NCBI GenBank assembly: GCA_025531455.1
Contig: JAMYHL010000071.1
Span: 124,001-188,000 of the forward strand
Direction: 5' to 3'
Length of the DNA: 64,000 nt
Source: Apiotrichum sp. Y4204
Taxonomy: Eukaryota; Basidiomycota; Tremellomycetes; Trichosporonales; Trichosporonaceae
In this document: piece by piece, positions 12,807 to 24,014 of the stretch
Layout: each line of letters starts with the position of its first letter
How positions within the stretch are numbered: position 1 is the first letter of the stretch
The notes under the pieces: model-generated
The model's database searches: none
Seen by the model: the letters and a program-made list of their open reading frames with translations, nothing else
What the model was told of the DNA's origin: nothing
Position numbers and translations under genes: made by a program

Positions 12807-14034
12807 GCCCGCGGTGGGGGATGGGGTGCTGTGGATGGGATAGAGAAAGAATGGAGAGAGAGAGAGAGGAAGAGGGAGAGTGGATAAGAGCAAAGAAAGT
12901 GATGATGATGGACGGCGACGACGACGAGCACCGCGAGGACAGAGGACAGGAAGACAGACAGTGGCTCGATTGGATTGCCGTCCCGCCCGGCGTTGTACGG
13001 CATCCCTTCCCCTGGAACAACTAAGACATTTCATTGCCCGTCAGACTGCGAACGGGGAGACAACGGCGGGCTATGCATACGCTGCTCTGTGACGCTCTCT
13101 TGCTCGCCATGCATGCTCTCTCACTCTGATGCATAACTCTGCTGCGTGCTGCTCGCTGCAGCAACTGCACTGCACGTCGCCGAATGTGCCACTCTCCGCT
13201 TCAAAGTCTTCACCACCACCCCGTCTCATGCATTCTCCTTTCACGTTCTCGTAACCTCCGCAGCGTGCAACATCATATCCCCCCTGGCACCCACGCGGCG
13301 CACAGCGCTCACGGCTATAAGCTCAGCCTGAGCTCAGCACCGTCTCGGCATGCGTGCTGTCACCACAGGGGACAAAGCAGCAAGATTGTATGCGGCAGTA
13401 CGCTCCGGGCCTCCGCGTTAAGCTCGGGTGCGAGATCTGGCCGCGGTCTCGGCTCGCTCTGCCTCGCGCTACTCGCCGTCGGCGCGTATGCACCCCATCT
13501 CCTCCTCAATCCTCGATATGCTCTCCGCCGTCGGCGATGAGATGAAGTGCCAGGGGCCGCGCCCAGACCGGTGCAGCATCCAGCATCTTGAGCTTAAAAC
13601 AGCTCTCTGCACGTGCTCGACATGAGGTGCTCTGTACTTTCCGGGCTATTAAGCTCAGACAGGCCCAGCTGAAGCATGAAGCTTGTGTAAAGCTTGCTGG
13701 CTGCTGTAGAGAGCGGCATGTATCAGATGCTGCAGCGGATGTTGCCACGGACTGAACGCTTTATAGATCTGACAGATGCTGACCCAGTGCTCGCTTCTGC
13801 CCTGCTTCAATACCCACGGAATGCATGAACAAGTTTGATCTCTGTAAAGAATACGACAGCATAGAATGATAGAACGATAATGGTAACTGTGCACACGCTG
13901 TCTCTCTGATGATACGGTCTATCTCTTTCTCTTATCAATGATTTTTGTCGAGGCCACCGCCAGCAATGACCTCACTCTCGACGCCAACGCATTCAATCTG
14001 CACGTAGCGCGCCGCCTGGGCCTCCCGTGTCCCG
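12807..14034. other. Intergenic spacer between ADF-H/PH gene and homeodomain gene
   Basis: The first 90 bases contain a GA-rich run (12850-12890), read on - as a pyrimidine-rich leader of the ADF-H/PH gene. A CATGCATG palindrome lies at 13108-13117. No coding region is supported; short frames at 13146-13625 lack recognisable features. Confidence 0.5.
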
Positions 14035-15596
14035 CTACGCGTGGTGGGCACTGGCACTAGGGCCGACCATGCCGGGGGTGACGTCGGCGGCGTGCGTGCG
14101 CCACTGGGGCTGGGGGACGTGCCAGACGGCAGGAGCGGCGGTGGCGGGACGTCCGCCTGCGGGGGCGGCGACGGCGGTGAAGACGTTGTCCGGGGCGTGC
14201 GAGATGGGGGCGGTGGGGAGGGGCGCGTACATGTGAGGGTAGTTGGAGTACACAGGGTCGACGCCGACGTCGATGCCAAGGCCGAGGGGCGGGGTGGTGG
14301 CGGGTGCCGAGCCCGGGGTGAGGGCCGGGGTGGGGTCGCGCGACATGGACACGTCAGAGGTGGTGTTGGAGGTGCCCGGCGCGTTGAACGCGAATGGGTA
14401 GGACGCGTCCTGCGCGAAAGTAGCGGTGGGGAGCGGGGTGGGGAGTGGGTTCACCTGCTGCAAGCCCAGGTCGAGCGGTGCGGGCGGGAACACCTGTGTG
14501 TGCTCATTAAAGGGCGTGATGACCAGGGGCGAGGGGGTGTTGGCGGCTGCGTTGACATCGACATGGATGTTGTTGTGGACAGCGGTGGTGATGGGGGCAG
14601 GGTAATGCGCGAGGAGCGCATGGAAGTTAGCATGGCCCTCATTGATATCCTGCTGTCAGTCTTGAATCCGTCCGGGTCTTATCTTCACACTCACCGCCTT
14701 CCAGCCCATGATCTCGAACCGGGCCTCTTTGATGTTGCTGCCGCCAGTAAAGTCGGGCACGGCCTTCCATCCCGAGGGGCGGAGGCGGGCAAAGCGGCAC
14801 GCGCCGGCGGAGATTATGCCGCGGATTGCGAGCGAGCCTTTGTAGCGGGATTTGGATTTGGTCTTGTACGTGGCGAAATCAATGAGCGAGTGGGCCGGAA
14901 TGGAGAGGCGGCACGGGGTGCCCTCGTACATGGTCACGACAAGGAGAGTTGGGGGAGAGGCGCGCAGTCCAACGGCAAAGTCGACGGGGCCATCATTGAA
15001 CGCGAGCGCTTGGGTCCAGAGATGCATGCGGAAAAGAAAGGCCGGAATGATAATAACACCTAGAGGTCAGCTCATCGTTGCGTGTGTTCGCTACGGCCGC
15101 ACTTACCGGGCTCGGCAAAGAGGGGCGCCATGTCGGGCACGACGTTGGCAATCGCGTCGGGCGCGGGCGGGGTGTAATCAGGGATGGTAGCTAACTCGCG
15201 GTGCGGCGCGTTGCGGTTTTGAAACCACGTCGTGATCTTCTTGACGTCTTCGACGCCCAAGTAAGCTGCGATGGCTTTCCTGACGGCGAGCGTCGGGTTG
15301 CTGCTCGGGTGAGTACAGTATCTCTTTTGTGTCTTGCTATGTACTCACGGGTTTACAATGTATACTTCCTCCAGGTATTTTGCCTGTTCCGGCGTAGGAA
15401 GGAAGCGGGATGGTTGTTTGTCTTTGCTCGCGTGCTCGATGATTTCGCGGCCCCTGGCGCGTTTGGCAGCCGATTCCGGGCCGTCTTCGACCGAGCGCTT
15501 CCTGCTGCCGGTGCTCGAGGTCGACATACTGCGACTGGCCGAGGTGGCGGGGTACTTGGGGAGAGTGGGAGCGACGATAGGCTGGGTAGAGGCCAT
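14035..15596 (-). CDS. Homeodomain transcription factor
   Basis: Four exons (15349-15596, 15107-15300, 14695-15059, 14035-14649) give 473 residues, all in phase. A basic stretch (SRKRSVEDGPESAAKRARGR) leads into a homeodomain at about residues 62-121. It begins RFLPTPEQAKYLEEVY and ends with the recognition helix WFQNRNAPHRE, which keeps the DNA-contacting Asn of WFQN. Counting from the conserved Leu of helix 1 to this Trp gives one more residue than the classical 60-residue fold. Residues 145-270 are an ordered-looking region with no domain I can name (VIIIPAFLFRMHLWTQALAF). The C-terminal 200 residues are Pro/Ala/Thr-rich, typical of an activation tail. Exons 2 and 4 start at tandem acceptors (GAGCAG and ACAGCAG), so single-residue variants are possible. 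Target genes cannot be inferred. Confidence 0.92.
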
Positions 15597-17169
15597 CGTG
15601 ACTGATCTGGGATGGGGAGAGTAACGGTGCTGGAGATGAAGAGCTGGATGGGGATGAGAAGCTGGGTGGGGATGGGGATGTACTACAGAGCTCTCGTAGA
15701 GAGTTGAAAGTGGATGGAAGGATGAGAAGAGGATGAGAATGCAGCGGCGGGTTATGTATCCTGTTGCTTGTTGACAGCGACACCAACCGTTACTCGAGAG
15801 ACGAGCTTGATTGGAGTCTGAAGGCAGCGGCGGCAGCGCGTCGCGTCGCGATGGGTGCGAGAAACTACACAAGTGATGGATGATGGATGTCTGAAGGCAA
15901 TTCTCAGGGTCCAAAGAACCTCGAGGCGCGTCTGATGCAGTGATCAGTGATGGAAGATTGCAACTGATGGCGCGGGCGAGACATGGAGAGAGAGACATGA
16001 TGGAGAGACGAGGAGAGCGAGGTGGTAGCCACTCGCTGTCGCTTTGCTCTCGCTCGCGCGCGGGCCGCTCGCTGCTCGCTGCTTGCCAGGCGCTGCTCGC
16101 TGTCGCTTTGGCCGTGATCGCCATGCATATCGAGCTGAGCGGGATGGGCGTACCGCTCCCTTGGGACTGGGATGAGCAACGAGACTGCTGCGCAGGTATC
16201 CTCACTTGCACAAACATACACACAACCGCGCGTCACGCGTCGCGTAGTGACTACACACGTCCACACACAATCTCCCGCCCGGCAGTCACCCTGGAAACTG
16301 CCTTCAGAACCTCGTCAACGCGTCAACGCGTCGACGCCACCCGCGAACCACATCCAATATCCAATATTGCGCACGGTCGCACACCCCTCTTGTGGATGTG
16401 TGATGCGTGATGAGACCCTGGAATCTGCTGTCACTCTTCAATCAACGGTGCGTGCGAGAGTGCGACATCAGTGAGCGAGTGAGTCTTCTGAGTCGGCTGT
16501 GTCAGTTGTGTTTGTGCGTCTTTTGTGTGTGTCTGGCAATGTTCGGCCGGAACATTCTTCTGAAGGCACTCTCTTGCAGCTCTCCCGTTGAATAGTGGTG
16601 ATATCGGAGTCCGCGGTGAGTGACTTGAGGAGGTTGACAATGTGAGTTGCATCTCCCTTGCTTTTTAATTTGCTGTTTTGCATTACATTGCGACCACCGA
16701 ACAACGAGGCCGAATGTCAAACACCTGCTCACAACCCTCAAATAGCGCATGCCGAGCTGGCAGTGGGCTGGTTGATGCTGAGCGACATGGATAACCGATC
16801 CGGTTTTTTTGCACTGTAAATGTGCCAGCCCGTGAACGAGAATGGATGTCATTCTGGGAACCATTTTGCTTCACTTTTCTGTATGTCACCAGACCTTGTC
16901 GGCGCCGATTGCAACTCAGCATGACAGCGACATGATGCAGAGGTAGAATATCAGCGTTATTCCCATTTTGCATTGTGGATTGCTTTTTCGCCACCGGCGG
17001 AGCAGTGTAAAACTCATAGCCTGCTTGAGATAAGACAAGTGAGTGACAAACACAATGAGAGTCAGACGTCCGTTTGTATGTTGTTCGTTTGTTTGTTTGT
17101 TTATGTCAGTCACCGGACGCCGCACCGCGGCACCGCGCAATCCGAGTCCGTATGCGCATCTATCATAAT
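15597..17169. other. Intergenic spacer
   Basis: Upstream region of the homeodomain gene, downstream of the hydrolase gene. No coding signal is seen. A short tandem run of GTCAACGC lies at about 16313-16332 and a TTTG-rich run at about 17085-17103. Confidence 0.5.
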
Positions 17170-19174
17170 CTATAGGCCCTGGATCTGTACGGCCTGCGAG
17201 CTGGCCATCTCGGCCATCCACTGCTCGAGCGGCACGCCCTCCTGGGTGACGCGCCAGCCGATGCGGGTCGGGTCCGCGCCCGTCTGCGGGATCATGGGCG
17301 GTGCGTCGACAAACGTCCACTCCTCGCCGTCCTTGACCTCTGTGAGCGTCTTGACCTCGGCCCTCGGCGGCAGGTCGCGCGCCGCGGCGAATAGGAACTC
17401 GCGGATCGGGCGGAGGATCCAGCGCGACGTGTGGCACTTCTCCTCTGTGCAGCACGACTTGCCAAACAGCGGGCCGTCAAACCATCCCAGGTGTCCGCCT
17501 GCGCCCGTCACCGCCATCTGGACGTGGGATGAGGATGTCACCTCTGGCACAGGGAGCGCGTCGCCGTGCACTACCGGGTCGTCGAAGGCATTGATGCCAA
17601 GGAGGGGCCTGATATTAGCAGGAAGGAGAGAGACGGGAATGTTACACTCAACAGAGCACTGGTAGTGGACCCCACTGAGCACTATTTACTCACACCTTGA
17701 CATTGTGAATGAGCTGGTTGCTACCAGCGTACGCATAGTACTCATCGGCATCCTTCATCGGCCAGGGGCCAACGGGCCCACCAGCACGGGTAACAAACAC
17801 CTCGTCGACCTCGCGCAGGCGGACCTTGGAGCCCTTTGCGCGGAGCTTTTCCATAATCGGGATAATGTCCTTTACGCGCGAGTCGTCCGCCTCAAAGACC
17901 TTGGGGTTCTGTTCGTAGGCGCGGAAGAAGAGGCGCACCAGGTTCTGGCCCAGGGCGGACGAGTACACGCGCGACGAGAGCCAGCCGTCCTCGAGCGCAT
18001 GGCTCATGTCCACAATGTTCCACGGGCAGGCGAGCACACACCCAGACGAGAGAAGCGACGTGTCACCCCGCTCGCCCAGGTAGCGTGCCATCACGCTCGC
18101 GCCGAGGGAAAAGCCAATGCCGTGCACCGATGACTGCGGGTAGGTCGCCCGCAGGTAGTGCGCGACGGTGTTCACGTCCGACGACGCCGCGGCAGAGTAC
18201 ATCTGCGTCGAGGTGATTGGCGAACCGCCGCATCCTCGGAACTGGGGTCAGTGTGCTGTCGATGAAGCATCTACCACGCTCAGTACTCACATTAGCAACC
18301 ACACCCCGCCCACCAAGTCCACCGTCTTCCTTCGGCGCCGCCACCCACGCAAGCACGTTGCGCACATAGCTCTCGTTCGCATTGCCAGTCAGGCCGTGGC
18401 ACACGAGGACCGTCGGGGCGTCGGCGGGAAGCTCCTTATGGTTTGGCGGCGTGATGTCCAACGCAAGTGTGCCGCCATCGGGAACGCGAAGGAGCGTGCT
18501 AAGCGTAAGTACAGTCCAAGGGACACATGCTAAAACTCACCGGACGTAATCCACCTTGTCGGTCTTGGTGAAGTTGCCTGCGACAATGTAGAATGTCTGG
18601 AGGTGGCCACTGCATGTCAGTAAACTGTTCGAGAAGGGACCGGGTCCGGGTAGAGTTGCCGGGCGAAGCATGGATCCACGGCGGCCGGAGTGCAGACAAG
18701 TTGGAGACAGCACACTCGTACTTCTGTGCCCGTCCCCACTGGCTCCCTCCATAGCATAGCGCGCACTCACTTCGGTAGCCACCACGGCGGGGTATACGTC
18801 CCGCTGAGGGAGGGCGTGTTCTTGACGATCCACTGGTCGGTGTTGACGAGCTCTGTGCCCGATGGGGCCGACTTTGCCTTCTCCGTCCCATGGTTCTCGA
18901 CCGGAGCAAGGCCGAGCGCCTCGGCCGCGCCGGCGCGGACGGCGACAGAGCCCGCAGCGGTGGGGCGTACGCGCACGATCTGGCGCGCGTAGTGCGCGAG
19001 GCCCAGCATGCCCATGAGCGCAAAGAGGATCTGGGAGGGGAGGGCAAGGATCGAGTCTACGATGCCGTTGGCGAGGTAGAACTTTTTGATCGGCGCCGAG
19101 GGCGAGTAGACGACGTGCGGGTTGTGCTGGTGCGCGTGGCTGCTGTGCCGTGAAAGGAGTGCTGGTCGTGTCAT
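17170..19174 (-). CDS. Membrane-anchored alpha/beta hydrolase (ABHD1/3, EHT1/EEB1-like)
   Basis: Five exons (18771-19174, 18541-18609, 18291-18498, 17694-18241, 17170-17608) encode 555 residues. A hydrophobic segment near the N-terminus (SILALPSQILFALMGMLGLA) is a likely signal anchor. The fold markers follow in order: oxyanion/HG motif VCHGLTGNANESYVRN, FRGCGGSP, nucleophile elbow GIGFSLGASV with the catalytic Ser, INAFDDPV with the likely acid, and GAGGHLGWFDG with the catalytic His. This arrangement matches the YheT/ABHD1-3 family. It includes yeast Eht1, Eeb1 and YMR210W, which act on medium-chain acyl esters or monoacylglycerols. The substrate here is not evident. All three active-site residues are present, so it should be active. 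Confidence 0.93.
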
Positions 19175-19798
19175 GGAGGGAGATGGAGTACAAGACAAAG
19201 GTAGAGATGAGAAGAAGATGGAGGAAAGAGCCGGCTATTATACAACCTAGAAAACACTGGTGGATTATCGAGATGCAAGATTGCTAACTTTCTGACTTTT
19301 TGATCCACTACTCTTCCCGTCGTCGTCATCGTCTTGTCGCCGTTGCCGGATCCCTCGGATCCCTCGGAGCGTCACCGGCCTCGGAACTGGCGTGGGTCCT
19401 CTCGGCGTGAAAATTCATGCATGGCCGCCGCGTCACGGGCGCCCGATAACGTCATCAAGGCTGCTGGGGCCGGGAACAAGGGACGGAGTATTCTCGGATT
19501 AATCTCACAACCACACCACCCCTACACCCTCGTCGCGATATCTCCACACGATCACCACGCTTTGCGGCTCTCCTTGTCTTGCATATCTTGCGCGTCCGGA
19601 TGTCTTGGCTGAAGCGGTGTCTGAGGTCGAGGGAAGAAGATGAGAAATCAGTGCCGCATGCGAGGCAGGTGACAGTCGGGTATCGAGGAATAGGAGACGA
19701 GAAACAACAGGCAATCACTGAAATCACCAGAAAATCTAGACAATACGCGATACATTCTTAGACACTTTGGACGCTACACAGAGGTGTACAAGGAGATT
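19175..19798. other. Intergenic spacer
   Basis: Between the hydrolase start and the stop of the secreted-protein gene. A TATAATAG-like box on - lies at about 19236-19244, 60-70 bases upstream of the hydrolase ATG. No gene is supported. Confidence 0.45.
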
Positions 19799-20750
19799 TT
19801 AATTCTTGGGAACCATCTCCTCCGGCCAGTCGCTAGGCTTGATGGCCTCACATCCGTTCATGAAGCTAGCGATGCGCAAGGGGATGCCGGCGCCGACGAG
19901 GAGGAGGCCGCCGCCGGTGCCAACACCAGGGATCTTGGACGCGACTGTGGCGATATTATCGGTGACATAGCGGACCTTGTTCATTACCTCGCAGCTTGCG
20001 ACGTTGTGGGCGCTCCGGAAGCTCAGCGAGATGGTCAGCGCCGAGCCCCACTTTGTGTACTGCCTGTAGTCGATCTGGCGCGGCACAGAGTACTGGAAGT
20101 TGGGCGTCCACACCTCGGTGCCGTACGGCGGCTCATAGTGCATCGTGTCCGTCTGGTGGACCATCGTGAGTTCGTGCACCATCCCGATGATGGCCTCGGT
20201 GGCCTGCTTCCACAGAACGGTTGCGTCGTCGCCTGCTGTCAGAGGGGGAGGATAACAAAGAGAGAGTCCATCTCCCTGATGAGAGTCAAGTTCCCTCAAG
20301 CCACCACCACTCACCAGCCTCGGCCTTGTTCGTCATGTCGTTGACCTTGACACACGCGTCCCAGTCGTACGCGCTGTTGGGGTCATCCTTCCAGCGCTTG
20401 ACCTTGATGCAGCGCTCGGCGCCGTCCTGGTCGGCATGCGCGCATTGGTTGTAGATGCAGTCGCCGTTAAAGAGGTGGTCTTTCAGAATGTCCTCGGGCT
20501 TGACGTCGCCAAACATAATCTCGTCGCCGTGTACCCAGAAGTACGCGTTCTCCTTGTTTGGCATCGTGTCCTTGATCGTCGGCTTAGCCGGATCGCACCG
20601 TTTACCCGTCGCGTGGTCGATGCACCCGACGTGCGCGCACCGGTACCCTGCTTCAGTGCACGCCGGATCATTCGACATGTCCACCGGCATGCGCTGGGGC
20701 ATGGCGGAGACGACAGCCAGGAGGGCAAGTGCAGAGAGCGTGGCGCGCAT
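19799..20750 (-). CDS. Secreted Cys-rich protein of unknown function
   Basis: Two exons (20315-20750, 19799-20232) encode 289 residues. The first 16 residues are a clear signal peptide (MRATLSALALLAVVSA). The next 120 residues contain about nine cysteines in a regular spread (CTEAGYRCAHVGC, RCDP, CIYNQC, RC, AC), suggesting a disulphide-rich extracellular domain. The second exon has two more Cys (ASCEVMN, NGCEAIK) and a hydrophobic Gly-rich stretch near the end (GTGGGLLLVGAGIPLRIA). That stretch is too far from the C-terminus for a standard GPI signal. I do not recognise a family. A TATATAGG box lies about 110 bases upstream of the ATG. The exon 2 acceptor is tandem (ACAGCAG), giving an optional extra Ala. 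Confidence 0.85.
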
Positions 20751-22416
20751 GGTGGGAGGGTGCTATGGAGTGGGGCAGATGAAAGAGGGGAGGGGTTCTG
20801 CAGACCTATGCTGTTTGAGGTCTCTGGCAGATGGGGAGAAGAGACAGCAAGCGGTACCCTATATACCTTGCAAGTCGAGCATCCTCGAGTCAAGCACACT
20901 GCGGAAGTGGAAGAGGTTGTCAGCTCTGGGTGAGTGGTGGTATAAGTTCCCAGAACTAGAGATGCTGTGCAGATCCACCGAGCTCAAGAACCTGCCAAGT
21001 AACTATCCCGGTGCTGTTGTCCTCGCACTCGCAGACGTCCAGGGTTATGTGTGCACACCGAGATCAGAGGTCAGACAAAGTGGCCGAGGTTAGTGATCAG
21101 TGAAGAACGCAGGGTTTGGGGAGTGAATTCACAGAATGGCAATGGCATCTCTTTTCCAGGCACTCTGTGCCGTTTTCCTGGGTCACAAACGGGGAACATG
21201 CAGCGTTTCAGAATTCCGAGCTGCTGTGCGTCCTGGGGCCGTGACCTTGAATGCTGTCAAAAGAATCCTGAGCGCCTGAGCAACCAGCGGGGGTAGGCAC
21301 AGTGGGGAGAAGGGATTGACCGTGGTTGTGGCTTGGGTTGTGCTCGACTGTGCTCTAGCCTCACTGCCAAGGAGCGTGGGACCGGGGTTGGAGATCTAGT
21401 GACAAAGACGCAACGTCCCCGGACTGCAGCCCAAAGTCAGGACAAGGCTGCGTCTTTCCGATGTTGCAGCACAGTACAAACCCGCAAAGGTCATGATGAC
21501 ATGCTGTGCACTAGATCGCGTTTGAGGTCCGTTCGGTGCTCGGCGCTCGGCGCCGAGGCATGTTGCGCTACCGACTGAGGCCACATCCGTTCCCGGATAC
21601 TGGTACCCGAGCTGCCAAGCAAACAAGTCTTGCTACAAGTCTGACCACGAAACATGACGACGGCTAGCACAGTTGTACGTCTTTCATCGCCATACCATCG
21701 GCTCTTGCCCTGCCCATCTCGGAGCGTCGCCAGGGCTGGGTACTGCTCCGAATATGGCGGTAGCTGACGGTTACCCACCCCCCACCCCAGATCTGAAGTG
21801 GTGGATACCTCGATCGCGCCGACCAGGGGTGCTCTTGGCTCTCGGCCACGGGACTTTGTATTCTTGACCCTCGTCGCTCGCGCCGTGAGCATAACGCCTT
21901 CTGGGTAGGGCAGCAAATCTGCGTCAGAGGTGTAGCGAACGTCGGTGACACCGTCCGTCTCCTCTGTAGGTCTCTGGATCTGTTGGCAAGTCGTCGTCGA
22001 GTGACAAGACGTCGATGGGGCGTACTGTACCGCAAAGCCGTTCCTCATGTGTCGATCCACTCCGGCGATCCAGTTTAGCGCAGGCACCGAAGATCAAGAC
22101 AATCAGGCCAGGGGAGACGCTGATCCCCCTAGGCTAAAGAGGACGATCGGGTGATCCCCCTTGCGCCCTTACGCCCCTGCGCCCGCGCTAATTCCCCATT
22201 CCTTCTGGTCTGGTCGTCTGCAGATCAGTGCGCCCGGCGATCAGTACAGTCAAGTCCAGTCAGCTCCGCTTCCCACGGCCCGAAGCCTCGGCGACCGAGG
22301 CGAGAGCGGTGGGCAGTACAATATCATGCTGTTCATCAGGTAGTATTATGCAGGCGGTATCGGTCGTTGCGTCGTGGAGGTCGTCCTAAGGTAGTGCCGG
22401 GTCGTATCCTTTCGAG
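20751..22416. other. Intergenic spacer of 1.67 kb
   Basis: Apart from the TATA-like box near 20860, I see no gene, repeat or structured RNA. Frames in 21333-22340 on both strands lack domain character. Confidence 0.5.
20858..20866 (-). promoter_or_regulatory. TATA-like box of the secreted-protein gene
   Basis: TATATAGG on the - strand lies 108-116 bases upstream of the ATG at 20750, a suitable place for a core promoter element. Assignment is by position and match only. Confidence 0.45.
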
Positions 22417-23601
22417 CTACTTGCGTATCAACCAGGCGTCGAGTGTGTTCTGTGCTGGCTTAGCCGCAGCGCGGGCAACGGCGGCGTCCGCGGCGCGTTC
22501 TCGAGCCTGCTGGCCAGGGTCGGCAGGTTTGGTGGCGTTGGCAAGGCGCTCGCCGCGTTCGCGGTCTCCGAAGCCGACAGATGAACTGTCGCGGCGCTGT
22601 TCCTTCTGCTCCCTCCGGTCCCTGTCTCGCCTGTCCCCATCCCTCCTCTCCCCACCGCGCCTCTCCCCATCGCGCCTCTCCCCATCACGCCTCTCCTCAT
22701 TCCTGCGCGCGGCCGCTGCAGCACGCACGCCTCCGGGGTCGATGTGCTGAGTCTGCCCGTCGGGTGTCGCGGGGAAAGCATCCTCAAATGCGCGCAGCGT
22801 GCTCCCCGACGCGCTTGTGTCGTATACTGCAAACACGACCTTGGCAAACTTGCCGCTGAATGGCCCAGAGAGCAGCGTCGCGAAGACATGCGCGACGTCG
22901 GCTGGGGAGTTGCGGAACACACCGCAACCCCATGCGCCGAGGACGAGGTAGCGCGCGCCATGTTGCACTGCTAGCGCGAGGATGCGCGCAGCGCGCTCGC
23001 GTAACAAGCCAGAAGCCTGGGGCAGTGCTGCAGGGTTGTTCTTCGCGAGGGCTCCGGCATTTGGCGCCGCGGCGGTGATGAAGCTTGCGAGGTACGGGGT
23101 CGGGAGAAGGGTGCCAGCCGGATCACGGAAGGTGGGGACGTTCGGCGTCCACACGAGCCGGTGCGAGTATCGCGTGTCGCGGTGCGACTTGTGCCAGTCG
23201 TAAAAGTCCTGTGCGCGTACGAGGGAGGTGTACAGCGCCGAGGCGCGGCACAGGTCTTCCTCTTGTGCGGTGGCGCCGGTCAGGTATCCGCCGCCGGGCT
23301 TGGTCGCCGATGCGTAGTTGAGGACGGTGGGGTGGTGCCCCTCGGCGTGCAGGCGCGCGGCGGCCGCGGTGGAGGTTTCCGGCGTGACCTCAATAAGCGT
23401 GCGCGTTGGGGAGGGCGGGAGCTGGTACGCGAGGGCGAGGAAGCGCGCCGTGTCGTCTGGTGTGTAGCTCGCAACGTCGCGTGTTGCGGCGGAGACCAAG
23501 CCGCGCAGGTCGACGCGCGTCCCCGCGACAACGTAAGACCCCGCGGCTATCAGGTCTTCGTTCTCCTTGCTCAGTGCTGCTTTGGTGTTGCGGTTCGACA
23601 T
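22417..23601 (-). CDS. Microbial-type poly(ADP-ribose) glycohydrolase (TIGR02452/DUF2263)
   Basis: A single intronless exon encodes 394 residues, exceptional in this intron-rich segment. The PARG signature is intact: NYASATKPGGGYLTGATAQEE at residues 95-115, with GGG at 103-105 and the catalytic glutamates of QEE at 113-115. The family motif LGAWGCGVFRNSP and the terminal strand VVFAVYD follow. Members of this macrodomain family remove ADP-ribose polymers. After about residue 290 the protein changes to an Arg/Glu/Asp tail built from ERRDG-type repeats. It ends with QNTLDAWLIRK, which resembles a PCNA-interacting (PIP) box. The absence of introns and a compact bacterial-like domain could reflect transfer or retroposition, but codon use looks native. 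Confidence 0.92.
   Translation of the reverse strand: MSNRNTKAALSKENEDLIAAGSYVVAGTRVDLRGLVSAATRDVASYTPDDTARFLALAYQLPPSPTRTLIEVTPETSTAAAARLHAEGHHPTVLNYASATKPGGGYLTGATAQEEDLCRASALYTSLVRAQDFYDWHKSHRDTRYSHRLVWTPNVPTFRDPAGTLLPTPYLASFITAAAPNAGALAKNNPAALPQASGLLRERAARILALAVQHGARYLVLGAWGCGVFRNSPADVAHVFATLLSGPFSGKFAKVVFAVYDTSASGSTLRAFEDAFPATPDGQTQHIDPGGVRAAAAARRNEERRDGERRDGERRGGERRDGDRRDRDRREQKEQRRDSSSVGFGDRERGERLANATKPADPGQQARERAADAAVARAAAKPAQNTLDAWLIRK
22621..22703 (-). repeat. Coding 15-base minisatellite in the PARG tail
   Basis: Five or six imperfect tandem copies of a 15-base unit encode RRDGE/RRGGE/RRDGD pentapeptides. Copy number is a likely length polymorphism between strains. Confidence 0.85.
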
Positions 23602-24014
23602 CGTGGTGCGAAGGGGAAAGGGAGGATGGGGAGTAGGGGATTGGCTGAGCCGTCAAGTCGTGCAGAGAAGAGCTAGGGGTCGGTGTTTTCTACTGTGCCG
23701 CCATGCCTCGACGCGTTGATGTTCTCAGTCGTTTTGAGTCGACTCGGACTCGGACAACTGCGGGGCTGTGTTAGGTGGAAGATGCGGATATGAGACAACA
23801 AAGAAACAGAGTTGACAGACAAGTGCAGTCGAATGTTGTTGACGGAGCCGACAGCCGACGGTTTCGGATCCGGAGCGTGTGAGGTTCTCCTGTGCGCCCA
23901 GGTGGCCAGGTGTTTCATCACTTCCAAAGGGCCACCGAATGCTGTGTCCTCAAACCGTCCTCACTCCCCACGACCCATCTGAGTCAATCCTCGGCAAAAG
24001 AACATGTACATTGT
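23602..24014. other. Spacer between PARG start and ABHD11-like stop
   Basis: 413 bases with no coding signal; it presumably contains the PARG promoter and the hydrolase 3' end. Confidence 0.5.

Noticed and set aside
14035..15596. Homeodomain gene as part of a mating-type locus
   Set aside because: No second divergent homeodomain gene, pheromone or receptor gene lies nearby in the window.
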